Source: Izhakiella australiensis | Lineage (GTDB): Bacteria; Pseudomonadota; Gammaproteobacteria; Enterobacterales; Enterobacteriaceae | Assembly (NCBI RefSeq): GCF_002006995.1 | Contig: NZ_MRUL01000016.1 | Coordinates: 1 to 64,000 of the forward strand | Length of the DNA stretch: 64,000 bases | Direction of reading: 5' to 3' | Shown: positions 1-6,813 of the stretch, piece after piece | Position numbering within the stretch: the stretch's first letter is position 1 | Layout of the letters: each line of letters begins with the position of its first letter | The notes under the pieces: model-generated | Database searches by the model: none | Seen by the model: only the letters and a program-made list of their open reading frames with translations | What the model was told of the DNA's origin: nothing | Program-made: the position numbers and the translations under genes

Positions 1-127
1 TGTTCAATTATATCGAGTGTGATTACAATCGCTGGCGTCGCCACAGTGCCTGCGGTGGTATCAGCCCGGAACAGTTCGAAAACCAAATCCTCGCTTAGGG
101 CGTGTCCACATTACGTGGGTAGGATCA
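1..127 (+). mobile_element. Right end of an IS3-family insertion sequence (truncated by window edge)
   Basis: An open frame enters from the left edge and stops with TAG at 96-98. Its last residues ([19 protein letters not shown], then [12 protein letters not shown]) match the C-terminus of IS3-family OrfB transposases, where the final catalytic-domain helix carries the YNxxRxH signature. After the stop, the bases up to 127 end in CA and their complement begins TGATCCTACCCACGTAATG, as IS3-type terminal repeats do. From 128 the sequence changes directly into a recombinase reading frame, so 127/128 is the insertion boundary. The left part of the IS and any target duplication lie outside the window. 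Confidence 0.8.
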
Positions 128-589
128 GTTAAGGGCTATAAAATTAATTCGCATCAGCCAAGACATCTTCTTAATACATTAGCTCTTATTTCAGGCATGG
201 ATGGTTTCGATCTTGCTCGCTGGTCAGGACGACAATGTATTGCTCAGAACAGATATTATGATCACCGTAACCATGCTCATATGCTTAGTTTAATGAGGGG
301 CAGAGAGATTAAAGTTGAAAATGAAAAGCTTCCTGAAGCTCGAATTGATGATTTGAATATCCTGAAAAATGGTGCCGTGATGGTCAGTAAGCACGGATAT
401 TGCAGACATGCCTATGCTTCAGAACCATGTGCATTTTACCCTGAAAACGAGTCAGGGATTAATGGGGAAAGATTTTCAAGCATACATCTAAGAATACGAG
501 AAAAAGCAATTTCTGATAGAGAGGAAGGGCATGAAAGTGCTCGTAAGTGGTGTGAATTCCATGAAAGAATAAAAATTAAGGAGTTATAA
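128..589 (+). pseudogene. C-terminal fragment of a tyrosine recombinase (GmtZ-like), cut by an IS3-family element
   Basis: The frame is open from the IS boundary at 128, upstream of the first ATG at 197. It contains the C-terminal catalytic boxes of a tyrosine recombinase: HQPRH (His-x-x-Arg box, bases 152-166), then WSGR in place of the usual LGH, then the likely nucleophile tyrosine in NRYYDH, about 20 residues further. The N-terminal part with the first catalytic Arg is missing, so this copy should be inactive. The next gene starts at the base after its stop codon. A recombinase directly followed by a small coiled-coil protein is the layout of the last two genes of gamma-mobile-trio (GMT) elements (gmtY-gmtZ-gmtX). 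The GmtZ assignment is from memory of that family and is moderate; the recombinase assignment is firm. Confidence 0.65.
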
Positions 590-1006
590 ATGGCAAAACA
601 TATTAGTATTATTCAAATTAGATATATTGTAGAAGTAATAAATAGATGGTCTCAGAATGAAAAGCTGACTTGGGATGCTTTGTGTGACAAGGTTTCATCA
701 GATATTGGTAAAAGACCATCTCGTCAGTCTTTATGTAGTCATAAATTTATAGAAGAATCATTTAAGCTAAAGAAAGAACAGCTAAAACATGGTGAAGATA
801 AGACTATCAGACCTGCAAACATAAATGCCGCTATTAAAAGGATAAAAAGGCTTGAAGCTGAAAATAAAGCATTATTAAAGGAAAATACCCGATATCATGA
901 GCAGTTTCATAGGTGGCAGTATAATGCTCACATACGGCAAATAACTCTTGAAGATTTGAACAGTCCATTACCTAAAAAATACGATGATAAATTTGATAGG
1001 TTTTAA
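590..1006 (+). CDS. Small coiled-coil protein, probable GmtX of a gamma-mobile-trio module
   Basis: 138 residues, start ATG directly after the recombinase stop, with an AAGGAG ribosome site inside the upstream frame, so the two genes are translationally coupled. Residues 1-70 look helical and basic (RPSRQSLCSH, then KKEQLKHG). Residues about 80-115 form a heptad-like coiled coil rich in Glu, Lys and Leu (RIKRLEAENKALLKENTRY). This is followed by a conserved-looking WQYNAH segment and a short acidic-basic tail with LNSPLP. The architecture and position after a tyrosine recombinase fit GmtX, the third protein of gamma-mobile-trio elements, whose biochemical role is unknown. With the recombinase truncated, the module is probably stranded here. 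Confidence 0.5.
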   Translation: MAKHISIIQIRYIVEVINRWSQNEKLTWDALCDKVSSDIGKRPSRQSLCSHKFIEESFKLKKEQLKHGEDKTIRPANINAAIKRIKRLEAENKALLKENTRYHEQFHRWQYNAHIRQITLEDLNSPLPKKYDDKFDRF

Positions 1007-1081
1007 CTATTGACATGATTAAATTTTATGATATTTCTTTTAGAGTCAGGATGACATTTACAAATAGCAAGGATGCTTATT

Positions 1082-1489
1082 ATGAATAAATTACAACGAT
1101 TTTTACCAGACCAGCGGTTCTTAATACTTCTTAATCGCTTTATTTTAAAATACGATGAATCTGAGTGTAGTAAAGAGAAAATCATAAAAGATGCATATCT
1201 TTTTTGCATAGGTTATTTTCTCAAGTATCAACAGGATTATGAAAACCCAGGTCTTAAGGGTTCATCAAACATTATCGCCGTTCTCACCTCTGCCTTACTC
1301 AGCCCTAACTTTCATACCATACCCAGCACTATAAGCCTTGAAAGGATTCTATATTTCTATAAATTCATTGTGGAGTATGTGGTATGGAATGAGTATGAAG
1401 TAGAGAAAAGCTTTAGGGAACATAAGCTAAATTATGAAAGGACGGCGATGTCATCTAAATACAACCAATTGATAAAAAAGAAAATTTGA
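1082..1489 (+). CDS. Hypothetical protein of the integrated element
   Basis: 135 residues from the ATG at 1082, which has CAAGGA eight bases upstream; an earlier in-frame ATG at 1073 lacks a ribosome site. The protein is mixed hydrophobic and charged, with a central run of aromatic residues (ILYFYKFIVEYVVW, near residues 95-108) and a Lys-rich C-terminus. I see no signal peptide and recognise no domain. It follows the recombinase/coiled-coil pair by 75 bases and is followed by a terminator, so it may be the last gene of that unit. Base composition is AT-rich like the rest of the element. Confidence 0.45.
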   Translation: MNKLQRFLPDQRFLILLNRFILKYDESECSKEKIIKDAYLFCIGYFLKYQQDYENPGLKGSSNIIAVLTSALLSPNFHTIPSTISLERILYFYKFIVEYVVWNEYEVEKSFREHKLNYERTAMSSKYNQLIKKKI

Positions 1490-1505
1490 ACAATACAATG
1501 TATAA

Positions 1506-1526
1506 AAAGCACCTGACAGGTGCTTT
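1506..1526 (+). terminator. Rho-independent terminator after the 1082-1489 gene
   Basis: A perfect 9-bp stem AAAGCACCT/AGGTGCTTT with a 3-base loop GAC, followed by ATTGTT. It lies 17 bases after the stop codon. The A-run before the stem could also serve leftward transcription. Confidence 0.7.
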
Positions 1527-1611
1527 ATTGTTAAGGCTGCTTTATAATTCCACCCGGGCGGATGCCTGAGCTTAGGCTCAAAATAATTATAAAAAAGACA
1601 AGGTGGTCTCT

Positions 1612-1677
1612 ATGAAGATTATTGTTTTGGTTCTAATTTTTATTACTCTCATGCTAATTTCCCCATCAGCAATGTAA
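1612..1677 (+). CDS. Ibs-like small hydrophobic toxic peptide (type I toxin-antitoxin)
   Basis: A 21-residue peptide, MKIIVLVLIFITLMLISPSA plus a final M. It is almost wholly hydrophobic and ends with the Leu-Ile-Ser-x-Ser-Ala pattern of the 18-19 residue Ibs peptides of Enterobacteriaceae. Those peptides insert in the inner membrane and depolarise it, and are held off by the antisense Sib RNA made from the opposite strand. The leader just before the ATG (AAGGTGGTCTCT) also resembles ibs leaders, and a terminator follows at 1696-1730. The antisense RNA is expected on the minus strand across this gene, but I could not define its ends. Too short for ordinary gene callers. Confidence 0.6.
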   Translation: MKIIVLVLIFITLMLISPSAM

Positions 1678-1695
1678 TTGAGTAATATTTGTCAT

Positions 1696-1730
1696 ACAGT
1701 AAGAGTAGATGTTTTACCCTTACTGTTTTT
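1696..1730 (+). terminator. Terminator of the Ibs-like toxin transcript
   Basis: Stem ACAGTAAG (1696-1703) pairs with CTTACTGT (1719-1726) and runs into a T tract to 1730. It lies 19 bases after the toxin stop codon. Confidence 0.7.
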
Positions 1731-1800
1731 TATAATGCGTAAATTATTTAATGTCAATAAAGGCTGTAGTAATTCATCAATGAGATTTTTTCCCTAAAAA

Positions 1801-2385
1801 TTAACCTTTATTAATTACCTTCTCGAAAATATGCATCCACCGTTTTAACTGTAGTTCTGTGTCCCTGATGCCTTCTTGAGAGTTAAAGTCACCTTGTTTT
1901 GGAAAAAACATCACTCTCCATTCAGGATACTGGATATCATCTACTGCGATATAGAATCCTGACTCCCGGAAATCATGTGTGCGGTCCAGTTCTTTATCGA
2001 TACCAGCTCGTTCCCTGGTAGTAGACAAGTTGTATCGCCATTCTTTGATAGCTGAGAAGGGGTATGTTTTCTGTTTATTCTCTTCCTTGAGATGAATTAG
2101 TCCTCGTTTTTCATCGAGCTTCATAGCAGTAGGACCGAACTCGTGACTCCAGATACCATCTGTTTCGCCGAAATGATCTTTCGTGCTCGCATTCCATTTC
2201 TTAATTCGAAACTTTTTATAGGCAAACATCAAAAGCATGATGCTTACGAAAATCCAAATTAGAGCAAGTTGCACTAATCCTTTCATACCTAAGAAGTAGA
2301 AGATGACAATAGGTAAGGCAATAGCAATCCATACCCTTTTCATTAGAAGAAAGTTCGGTTGTTTTACTTCAGTCATTGCTGTCAT
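1801..2385 (-). CDS. Two-TM membrane protein, DUF4755-like
   Basis: 194 residues, start chosen at the ATG with AAGGAC six bases upstream. Two adjacent hydrophobic segments (about residues 17-35 and 38-56) anchor an otherwise soluble C-terminal domain. The motif WSHEFGPTAMKLDEKRG near residues 79-95, and later YPEWRVMFFPK, resemble the DUF4755 family found on mobilisable plasmids and islands. Function is unknown. It is transcribed leftward like the relaxase genes, about 300 bases downstream of them, across the inverted-repeat region at 2523-2595. The DUF4755 label is from recall and moderate. Confidence 0.45.
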   Translation of the reverse strand: MTAMTEVKQPNFLLMKRVWIAIALPIVIFYFLGMKGLVQLALIWIFVSIMLLMFAYKKFRIKKWNASTKDHFGETDGIWSHEFGPTAMKLDEKRGLIHLKEENKQKTYPFSAIKEWRYNLSTTRERAGIDKELDRTHDFRESGFYIAVDDIQYPEWRVMFFPKQGDFNSQEGIRDTELQLKRWMHIFEKVINKG

Positions 2386-2680
2386 TCAAATGTCCTTCAT
2401 GAGGTTTGCTGGATTAGAGGCGCACTTATTCTTCAGCTTTTTCGCTGATAATTCAGTAAGCTACATCGCTTGGTTTGAAGTCACTTTACGACTCAGAATT
2501 AGTTACTAGCAAATCATTTATACCGATCGATCACTTTATTTTGATAGTCATTAACTATCACTAATTTGAAATTGATCAGTGATAACGATCGATCGATTTT
2601 GTCTATCGATTTGAAAGGGAATGAAAATATTCATGTAACTTGATTTAGTGAGTGGTTTTAACTCACTGAAAACTGGTCCA
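2386..2680. other. Non-coding region between the membrane protein and relaxase genes, with nested inverted repeats
   Basis: No credible gene. The region is AT-rich and contains a symmetrical set of inverted repeats, described in the next entry, that could be a promoter/operator or a replication or recombination site of the element. Confidence 0.5.
2523..2595. repeat. Nested inverted repeats around a 19-bp palindrome
   Basis: The centre is TGATAGT-CATTA-ACTATCA (2542-2560). It is flanked by an outer pair: CGATCGATCACT (2524-2535) on the left, and AGTGAT-AA-CGATCG (2579-2592) on the right. The two arms are almost equidistant from the centre. The arrangement suggests a dimeric regulator's operator or an element-borne origin; no such regulator is recognised nearby. 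Confidence 0.5.
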
Positions 2681-3778
2681 TTAGACAGGCTTGAAGTGCT
2701 TTTTTTTAACCGAATCTTGAGAATTGGCTTCTGTAATTTTTAGAGGTTTTGGATTGTCATCCACGATTTTCCTGATGAGGGCTGTTTTATTAACTGGCTT
2801 GAGAATGGTTGAACCTATAGCTTTCATACTGCAAAAGAACTCGCTGAGGTAAGGTATCCACTGCAACCAGCGAGACCGGATATATTCACTGAAATTTGCT
2901 GGGCAAGGTGTAGCTGTGGGATAAACTTCAATGGGAGTCGAAAAATTTTCAGTGATGGCAATCGATACAGGAGCATTAGTATCTATTGGTTGAGTCACGA
3001 TGATCCGCTTACTCAGATTTGACCATGCATAAGCTTTGCCGATCTGAGAGCCTTTAAAAGCTATCCCTCCGTATTCATATGAGAAACCGTTCATCTTGCC
3101 AGTCGAAGCAACATTGGCTATCGCAGTTATATTTTGCTTTTGCAGTTCATCGGTGAAGTCTTCCATATTGATTTCGTTAAAGAAGACCAAAATCGCATCT
3201 ATAGCTTCCTGAATCACTCTCTTAGAAGCTTTCTCTCCGGTCCTTACTTCCATCATTTCTTCGTTACGAGTGAGCTTCTTATGCTTCTGGGACGGTTTAG
3301 AAGGAGAAGGGCCTTTGGTTCGAGTGAGCTGATGATCTTTTTCAAGCTCCTGGATGATACGAGTGCTCTTAAAGTTCTCGTTCCTGCCCAAGTAAAGCTG
3401 GCCGTTTAAAATGTTTATACGGGAAGCAATGATATGTATGTGTTGACCTTCTTCGTCGTCATGTAGGACATAACAACGAAGATGAGTGTCTGAGAAACCC
3501 ATTCGCTTCATGTAATCGTCGGCTAAGAGCCTCCAGTGCTCATTGGTTAATGAATCGCCCTTTGGTAATCGTAGTGAGTTATGCCATACAGGTTTCTTAA
3601 CATCTTCTCTCAGTTGATGAGTTCTGGTGAACTCTGCTGTCAACTCCTCCACTGAAAAGCCTACCAGGTTTCCTCCTATCACAAGGGGAGCGGTTGAGTG
3701 ATGAGGAGCAGGGGCAAGAGCATATGAGACGACACCACGAAAGTTCTTACCCCGGCGAATCCTGTTCATTCCCTTCAT
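2681..3778 (-). CDS. mobA: Relaxase / mobilisation nuclease (MobA-like, MOBP type)
   Basis: 365 residues. The N-terminal half has relaxase features: the segment RGKNFRGVVSYAL with the candidate catalytic tyrosine near residue 19, and the metal-binding histidine motif DDEEGQHIHIIASR near residues 106-119 (the HxH of motif III). Such proteins nick oriT and lead the strand during conjugative mobilisation. At 365 residues it is short and has no primase or helicase extension. It starts 9 bases after the stop of mobC, so the two are coupled. No type IV secretion or coupling-protein gene is visible, so the element would depend on a helper conjugative element. Confidence 0.75.
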   Translation of the reverse strand: MKGMNRIRRGKNFRGVVSYALAPAPHHSTAPLVIGGNLVGFSVEELTAEFTRTHQLREDVKKPVWHNSLRLPKGDSLTNEHWRLLADDYMKRMGFSDTHLRCYVLHDDEEGQHIHIIASRINILNGQLYLGRNENFKSTRIIQELEKDHQLTRTKGPSPSKPSQKHKKLTRNEEMMEVRTGEKASKRVIQEAIDAILVFFNEINMEDFTDELQKQNITAIANVASTGKMNGFSYEYGGIAFKGSQIGKAYAWSNLSKRIIVTQPIDTNAPVSIAITENFSTPIEVYPTATPCPANFSEYIRSRWLQWIPYLSEFFCSMKAIGSTILKPVNKTALIRKIVDDNPKPLKITEANSQDSVKKKHFKPV

Positions 3779-3787
3779 ACAGGATGT

Positions 3788-4180
3788 TTACTCATTTAAT
3801 TTCAGCAGAGCATCTCTTACATGCGACAGCTTCACTTTCAAAGCAGTTAACTCTTGTGAGAGAGGCTGAGCATCTTCACCTCTGCGAAGCAGGAACGAAG
3901 TAAGATCATTCAGCTTCTGTAGGGAAGCAGTAAGCTCCTGCCAGGCTACTTTGTTGGGTTCTGGAACTGTTGGGGGGAGTTGCTGAAGAGCTGAAGATCT
4001 CAGCCAACAGCTTTTGCTGAGCTGGTTCCGAGAGTCATTCACTTGCTTGAGTTCAAAATCGTTAAGACGAACCGTTACTGTGTGCTTGCGGATGCGGTTA
4101 GGTGGTAGTTTCTTTGCTTTCGGATCATCACTGAACGACGAAGGAAACTCGTCATCAAATATATTATTAAATTTTTCCAT
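3788..4180 (-). CDS. mobC: MobC-like relaxosome accessory protein
   Basis: 130 residues from an ATG preceded by AAAGGAG at six bases. The region RKHTVTVRLNDFELKQVN (about residues 32-49) fits a ribbon-helix-helix DNA-binding start, followed by the Ser-Lys-Ser-x-Trp-Leu-Arg helix typical of MobC proteins. The C-terminal half is a leucine-rich helical region (LTALKVKLSHVRDALLKLN). MobC binds near the nick site and helps strand opening for the relaxase. It is the first gene of the leftward mob pair and lies next to the candidate oriT region. Confidence 0.7.
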   Translation of the reverse strand: MEKFNNIFDDEFPSSFSDDPKAKKLPPNRIRKHTVTVRLNDFELKQVNDSRNQLSKSCWLRSSALQQLPPTVPEPNKVAWQELTASLQKLNDLTSFLLRRGEDAQPLSQELTALKVKLSHVRDALLKLNE

Positions 4181-4206
4181 ATCAACTCCTTTTGATCATG
4201 TGGTTT

Positions 4207-4226
4207 ATAGCAAGTCCGTATGCTAT
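4207..4226. other. Candidate oriT: inverted repeat upstream of mobC
   Basis: ATAGCA-AGTCCGTA-TGCTAT, a 6-bp inverted repeat with an 8-base loop, 27 bases upstream of the mobC start. In mobilisable elements with a mobC-mobA operon, oriT commonly lies just upstream and has a short inverted repeat beside the nick site. The exact nick site cannot be read from sequence alone. Confidence 0.35.
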
Positions 4227-4319
4227 GTATAAACGAATATCATAATAAGCAATTGTGTCAATGCCTTAGGTGTTGATTTAGATTTTCGTTTTTCTTTTTC
4301 TGACTACAAGGAAGAAAAA

Positions 4320-4353
4320 CAAGGGGAACTCAGCTTCGCTGAGTTAGCCCTTG
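4320..4353. terminator. Strong hairpin between mob genes and the defence operon
   Basis: Outer stem CAAGGG/CCCTTG and inner stem AACTCAG/CTGAGTT with loop CTTCG. It has no long T-run on either side, so it may be a weak bidirectional terminator, an insulator between divergent units, or part of the oriT structure. Confidence 0.45.
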
Positions 4354-4434
4354 CTTCTTATCTAATTGAATACAGATGATATTTTATTGTAGCTATGCTA
4401 AAATAATCAAAAATAATACTTGTTTAGGTATGGT

Positions 4435-5688
4435 ATGGAAAGTATATCAATCACACCAACAATAATTAACCCTAAGCGGGTTTTTAAAAAAACTACAGGT
4501 GAAGAATGGTATAACTATTATGCAGGTTTTTCTGATGATTTTGTTTCTGAAATTTTAAATTCTTTCGAACTGCCAAAAGATTCCGTCATTCTTGACCCTT
4601 GGAACGGTGGAGGAACGACTACTTTAAATTGTGCGCTCGCTGGATATAATGTTATAGGCATAGATTTAAATCCAGTTATGAACATAGTCGCAAAATCGAA
4701 ATTTTGTAATACCGATGATGTCCTCATGGCTTTAGATATAGTCAAATATTTAAGAGTAAATAACTACCCTAACAAGCTTAATGATGAGTCTGATTTCCTT
4801 TTAAATTGGTTCGATTATAACACTGCATCATACATTCGTTATATTTCTTTTTCCCTACAAAATAAATGCAATACTATTTTAAATTCAAAAGTTTTTTCTT
4901 TAATATTCTTAGCTCTGTTTAAATTGGTTAGGAAGTATATTGGAAAGTTTATCCCTTCAAACCCAACATGGGTTAAAAAAGCTAAGAATAGTAATGATAA
5001 GATATCCATTGAATCCACAAAAATTAAAATAGATTTAAAAAATATTCTCCGTGAAAAACTGAGTGCAACATTTGTTGACAATGTAAGTAGTATTGGTAAG
5101 GAAAGATTTTATTGTGCATCTTCAACTAAGTTGCCGTTGAAAGAGCATAGTGTTGATGCTGTTATTACTTCACCGCCGTATTGCACCCGTATTGATTATG
5201 GTATTGCTACATCACCAGAGTTAGCTGTTTTGCTTGGTAATCATCCAGCAGAAATTGATAATATTAGACGAACTCTGACCGGTAGAACCACAATCGATAA
5301 AAGCTTTCTTGAAATAGAATCATTAGGCTTGACTGCAAAAAAAATGCTACTTGAAATTTTTAACCATCAATCCCATGCTTCGGTTTCTTATTATTATAAG
5401 AATTTCGCTCAGTATTTTATAGACATAAATGAGTCTCTTAAGCAAATAAAAAAAGTTCTTAAAAGAAATGGGTATTTTGCTTGTGTTGTGCAGGATTCTC
5501 ATTACAAAGAAATTTATTGCGATCTTGCCTTGATCTTTACAGAAATGGCTGAAGAAAACGGTTTGAGCCTCATTCACCGCCAAGATTTTATGTCTAAATT
5601 CGTAATGGCTAACATAAACAGTAAAGTAAAAAAATACCGAGATAAAATTACTGCTAATGAAACAGTTCTGATTTTTCAAGCAAATTAG
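4435..5688 (+). CDS. DNA methyltransferase (amino-methyltransferase fold), first gene of a putative defence operon
   Basis: 417 residues from the ATG at 4435; an upstream in-frame TTG at 4420 has no better ribosome site. The SAM-binding motif I is DPWNGGGTT (from residue 54) with the acidic motif II GIDLNP about 25 residues later. The catalytic motif IV is TSPPY (residues 245-249), the form seen in N4-cytosine and some N6-adenine DNA methylases. About 170 residues separate the two motifs. The order (motif I first, long spacer, then SPPY) is like alpha-class amino-methylases, although SPPY is more usual in beta-class enzymes; the spacer may hold target recognition. It is followed by the DUF262 gene after 9 bases. 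Probably it marks host DNA for the neighbouring effector genes; target unknown. Confidence 0.75.
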   Translation: MESISITPTIINPKRVFKKTTGEEWYNYYAGFSDDFVSEILNSFELPKDSVILDPWNGGGTTTLNCALAGYNVIGIDLNPVMNIVAKSKFCNTDDVLMALDIVKYLRVNNYPNKLNDESDFLLNWFDYNTASYIRYISFSLQNKCNTILNSKVFSLIFLALFKLVRKYIGKFIPSNPTWVKKAKNSNDKISIESTKIKIDLKNILREKLSATFVDNVSSIGKERFYCASSTKLPLKEHSVDAVITSPPYCTRIDYGIATSPELAVLLGNHPAEIDNIRRTLTGRTTIDKSFLEIESLGLTAKKMLLEIFNHQSHASVSYYYKNFAQYFIDINESLKQIKKVLKRNGYFACVVQDSHYKEIYCDLALIFTEMAEENGLSLIHRQDFMSKFVMANINSKVKKYRDKITANETVLIFQAN

Positions 5689-5697
5689 GAGCATTGA

Positions 5698-6813
5698 ATG
5701 AGCACTGAAGATATTCTTTCCGAAATTGAATCCGAGATGGCTAAAGTCCATACACAAAGCCTTGATTTATCTTTCAATGAATTAATGGATATGTATGAAA
5801 ACAAAGAACTTGATATAAGCCCAGATTATCAAAGGCTTTTCAGATGGACTGAAGGAGCAAGATCAAGATTCATAGAATCCTTATTACTCGAAATGCCAGT
5901 TCCGCCTATATATGTAGTTGAAACTGAAAATGGTGTTTATCAACTAATAGATGGACTTCAGCGATTTTCCTCTTATTTGCATTTAAGGGGAAAACTTACG
6001 GCTGAGCATATGGAAATAGCGGAAGGTAATAAACTCGTTCTCTCTGATTGCGATATAGTAAAAAGCCTTAATGATTTAACATACGATGAATTACCTTTAT
6101 CTTTGAAAATTAAATTAAAGAGATCTTTTGTTCGAGTTGAAGTTGTTAGAAAGGGAAGTGATAATAAGTTTAAATATCATATGTTTAAACGGCTAAACAC
6201 TGGCGGTGAAGCATTAACTCAACAACAAGTAAGAAATTGCACCATTAGAATGTTGGACCCGAAATTTAATGATTTTATTATACGGTTATCACAAGATCAT
6301 CATTATAAAATATGCACTTCCCTTTTGTCTGAATCCCAAAAGTTTGGTGCATTTGATCAAGAATTAGTATTGCGATATTTCACTTTCAAAAATAATAGAG
6401 CAGCTTTCAAACATGACATAGCGGATTTTCTAACTGAATATATGGAGGGTGTTTCATCTGGAACCACTGATTTTGATTATGCAGATAATGAGAGTAATTT
6501 TAAAAAAGTATTTGAAGTTCTTTCTAAAGCACATGGCGAAAAAGTGTTTGGTCGAATTAATTCAGATGATGGATTACAGTCAAACTTCAATATTTATCAT
6601 TTTGAATCGATAACTATTGGTATTCAATCTGTTATCAACCAAATTGATGAAAATGATGATGCAATTATCGATAAAATCAGAAGTGGAATTATTCAGTTAA
6701 AAAAGGATGGCACATTCAAGACCCAAACAACGGGCGGTGGAAAAAACTCTCCTGGTCCGTTGAAAAGTAGAATCGAAATTGCCATTAAATATCTTGAGGG
6801 CGCTCTCAAATGA
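5698..6813 (+). CDS. DUF262 (GmrS-like, ParB/sulfiredoxin-fold) protein
   Basis: 371 residues, ATG preceded by TTAGGAG. Family motifs are clear: PDYQRLFRW near residue 41 (the PxYQRxxxW of DUF262), IDGLQR with D85-R89 (variant of the DGQQR nucleotide-binding motif), and FKRLNTGGEALTQQQVRN from residue 163. DUF262 domains hydrolyse nucleotides or nick DNA in modification-dependent restriction (GmrSD, SspE, BrxU). The usual C-terminal DUF1524 HNH nuclease is absent, so this protein is probably a sensor or NTPase acting with the HEPN protein. It lies between the methyltransferase (9-base gap) and the HEPN gene (4-base ATGA overlap), indicating one operon. Confidence 0.8.
   Translation: MSTEDILSEIESEMAKVHTQSLDLSFNELMDMYENKELDISPDYQRLFRWTEGARSRFIESLLLEMPVPPIYVVETENGVYQLIDGLQRFSSYLHLRGKLTAEHMEIAEGNKLVLSDCDIVKSLNDLTYDELPLSLKIKLKRSFVRVEVVRKGSDNKFKYHMFKRLNTGGEALTQQQVRNCTIRMLDPKFNDFIIRLSQDHHYKICTSLLSESQKFGAFDQELVLRYFTFKNNRAAFKHDIADFLTEYMEGVSSGTTDFDYADNESNFKKVFEVLSKAHGEKVFGRINSDDGLQSNFNIYHFESITIGIQSVINQIDENDDAIIDKIRSGIIQLKKDGTFKTQTTGGGKNSPGPLKSRIEIAIKYLEGALK

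Noticed and set aside
1003-1209. Minus-strand open frame of 68 codons across the start of the 1082-1489 gene
   Set aside because: It has no family likeness and overlaps a better-supported gene with a ribosome site on the other strand.
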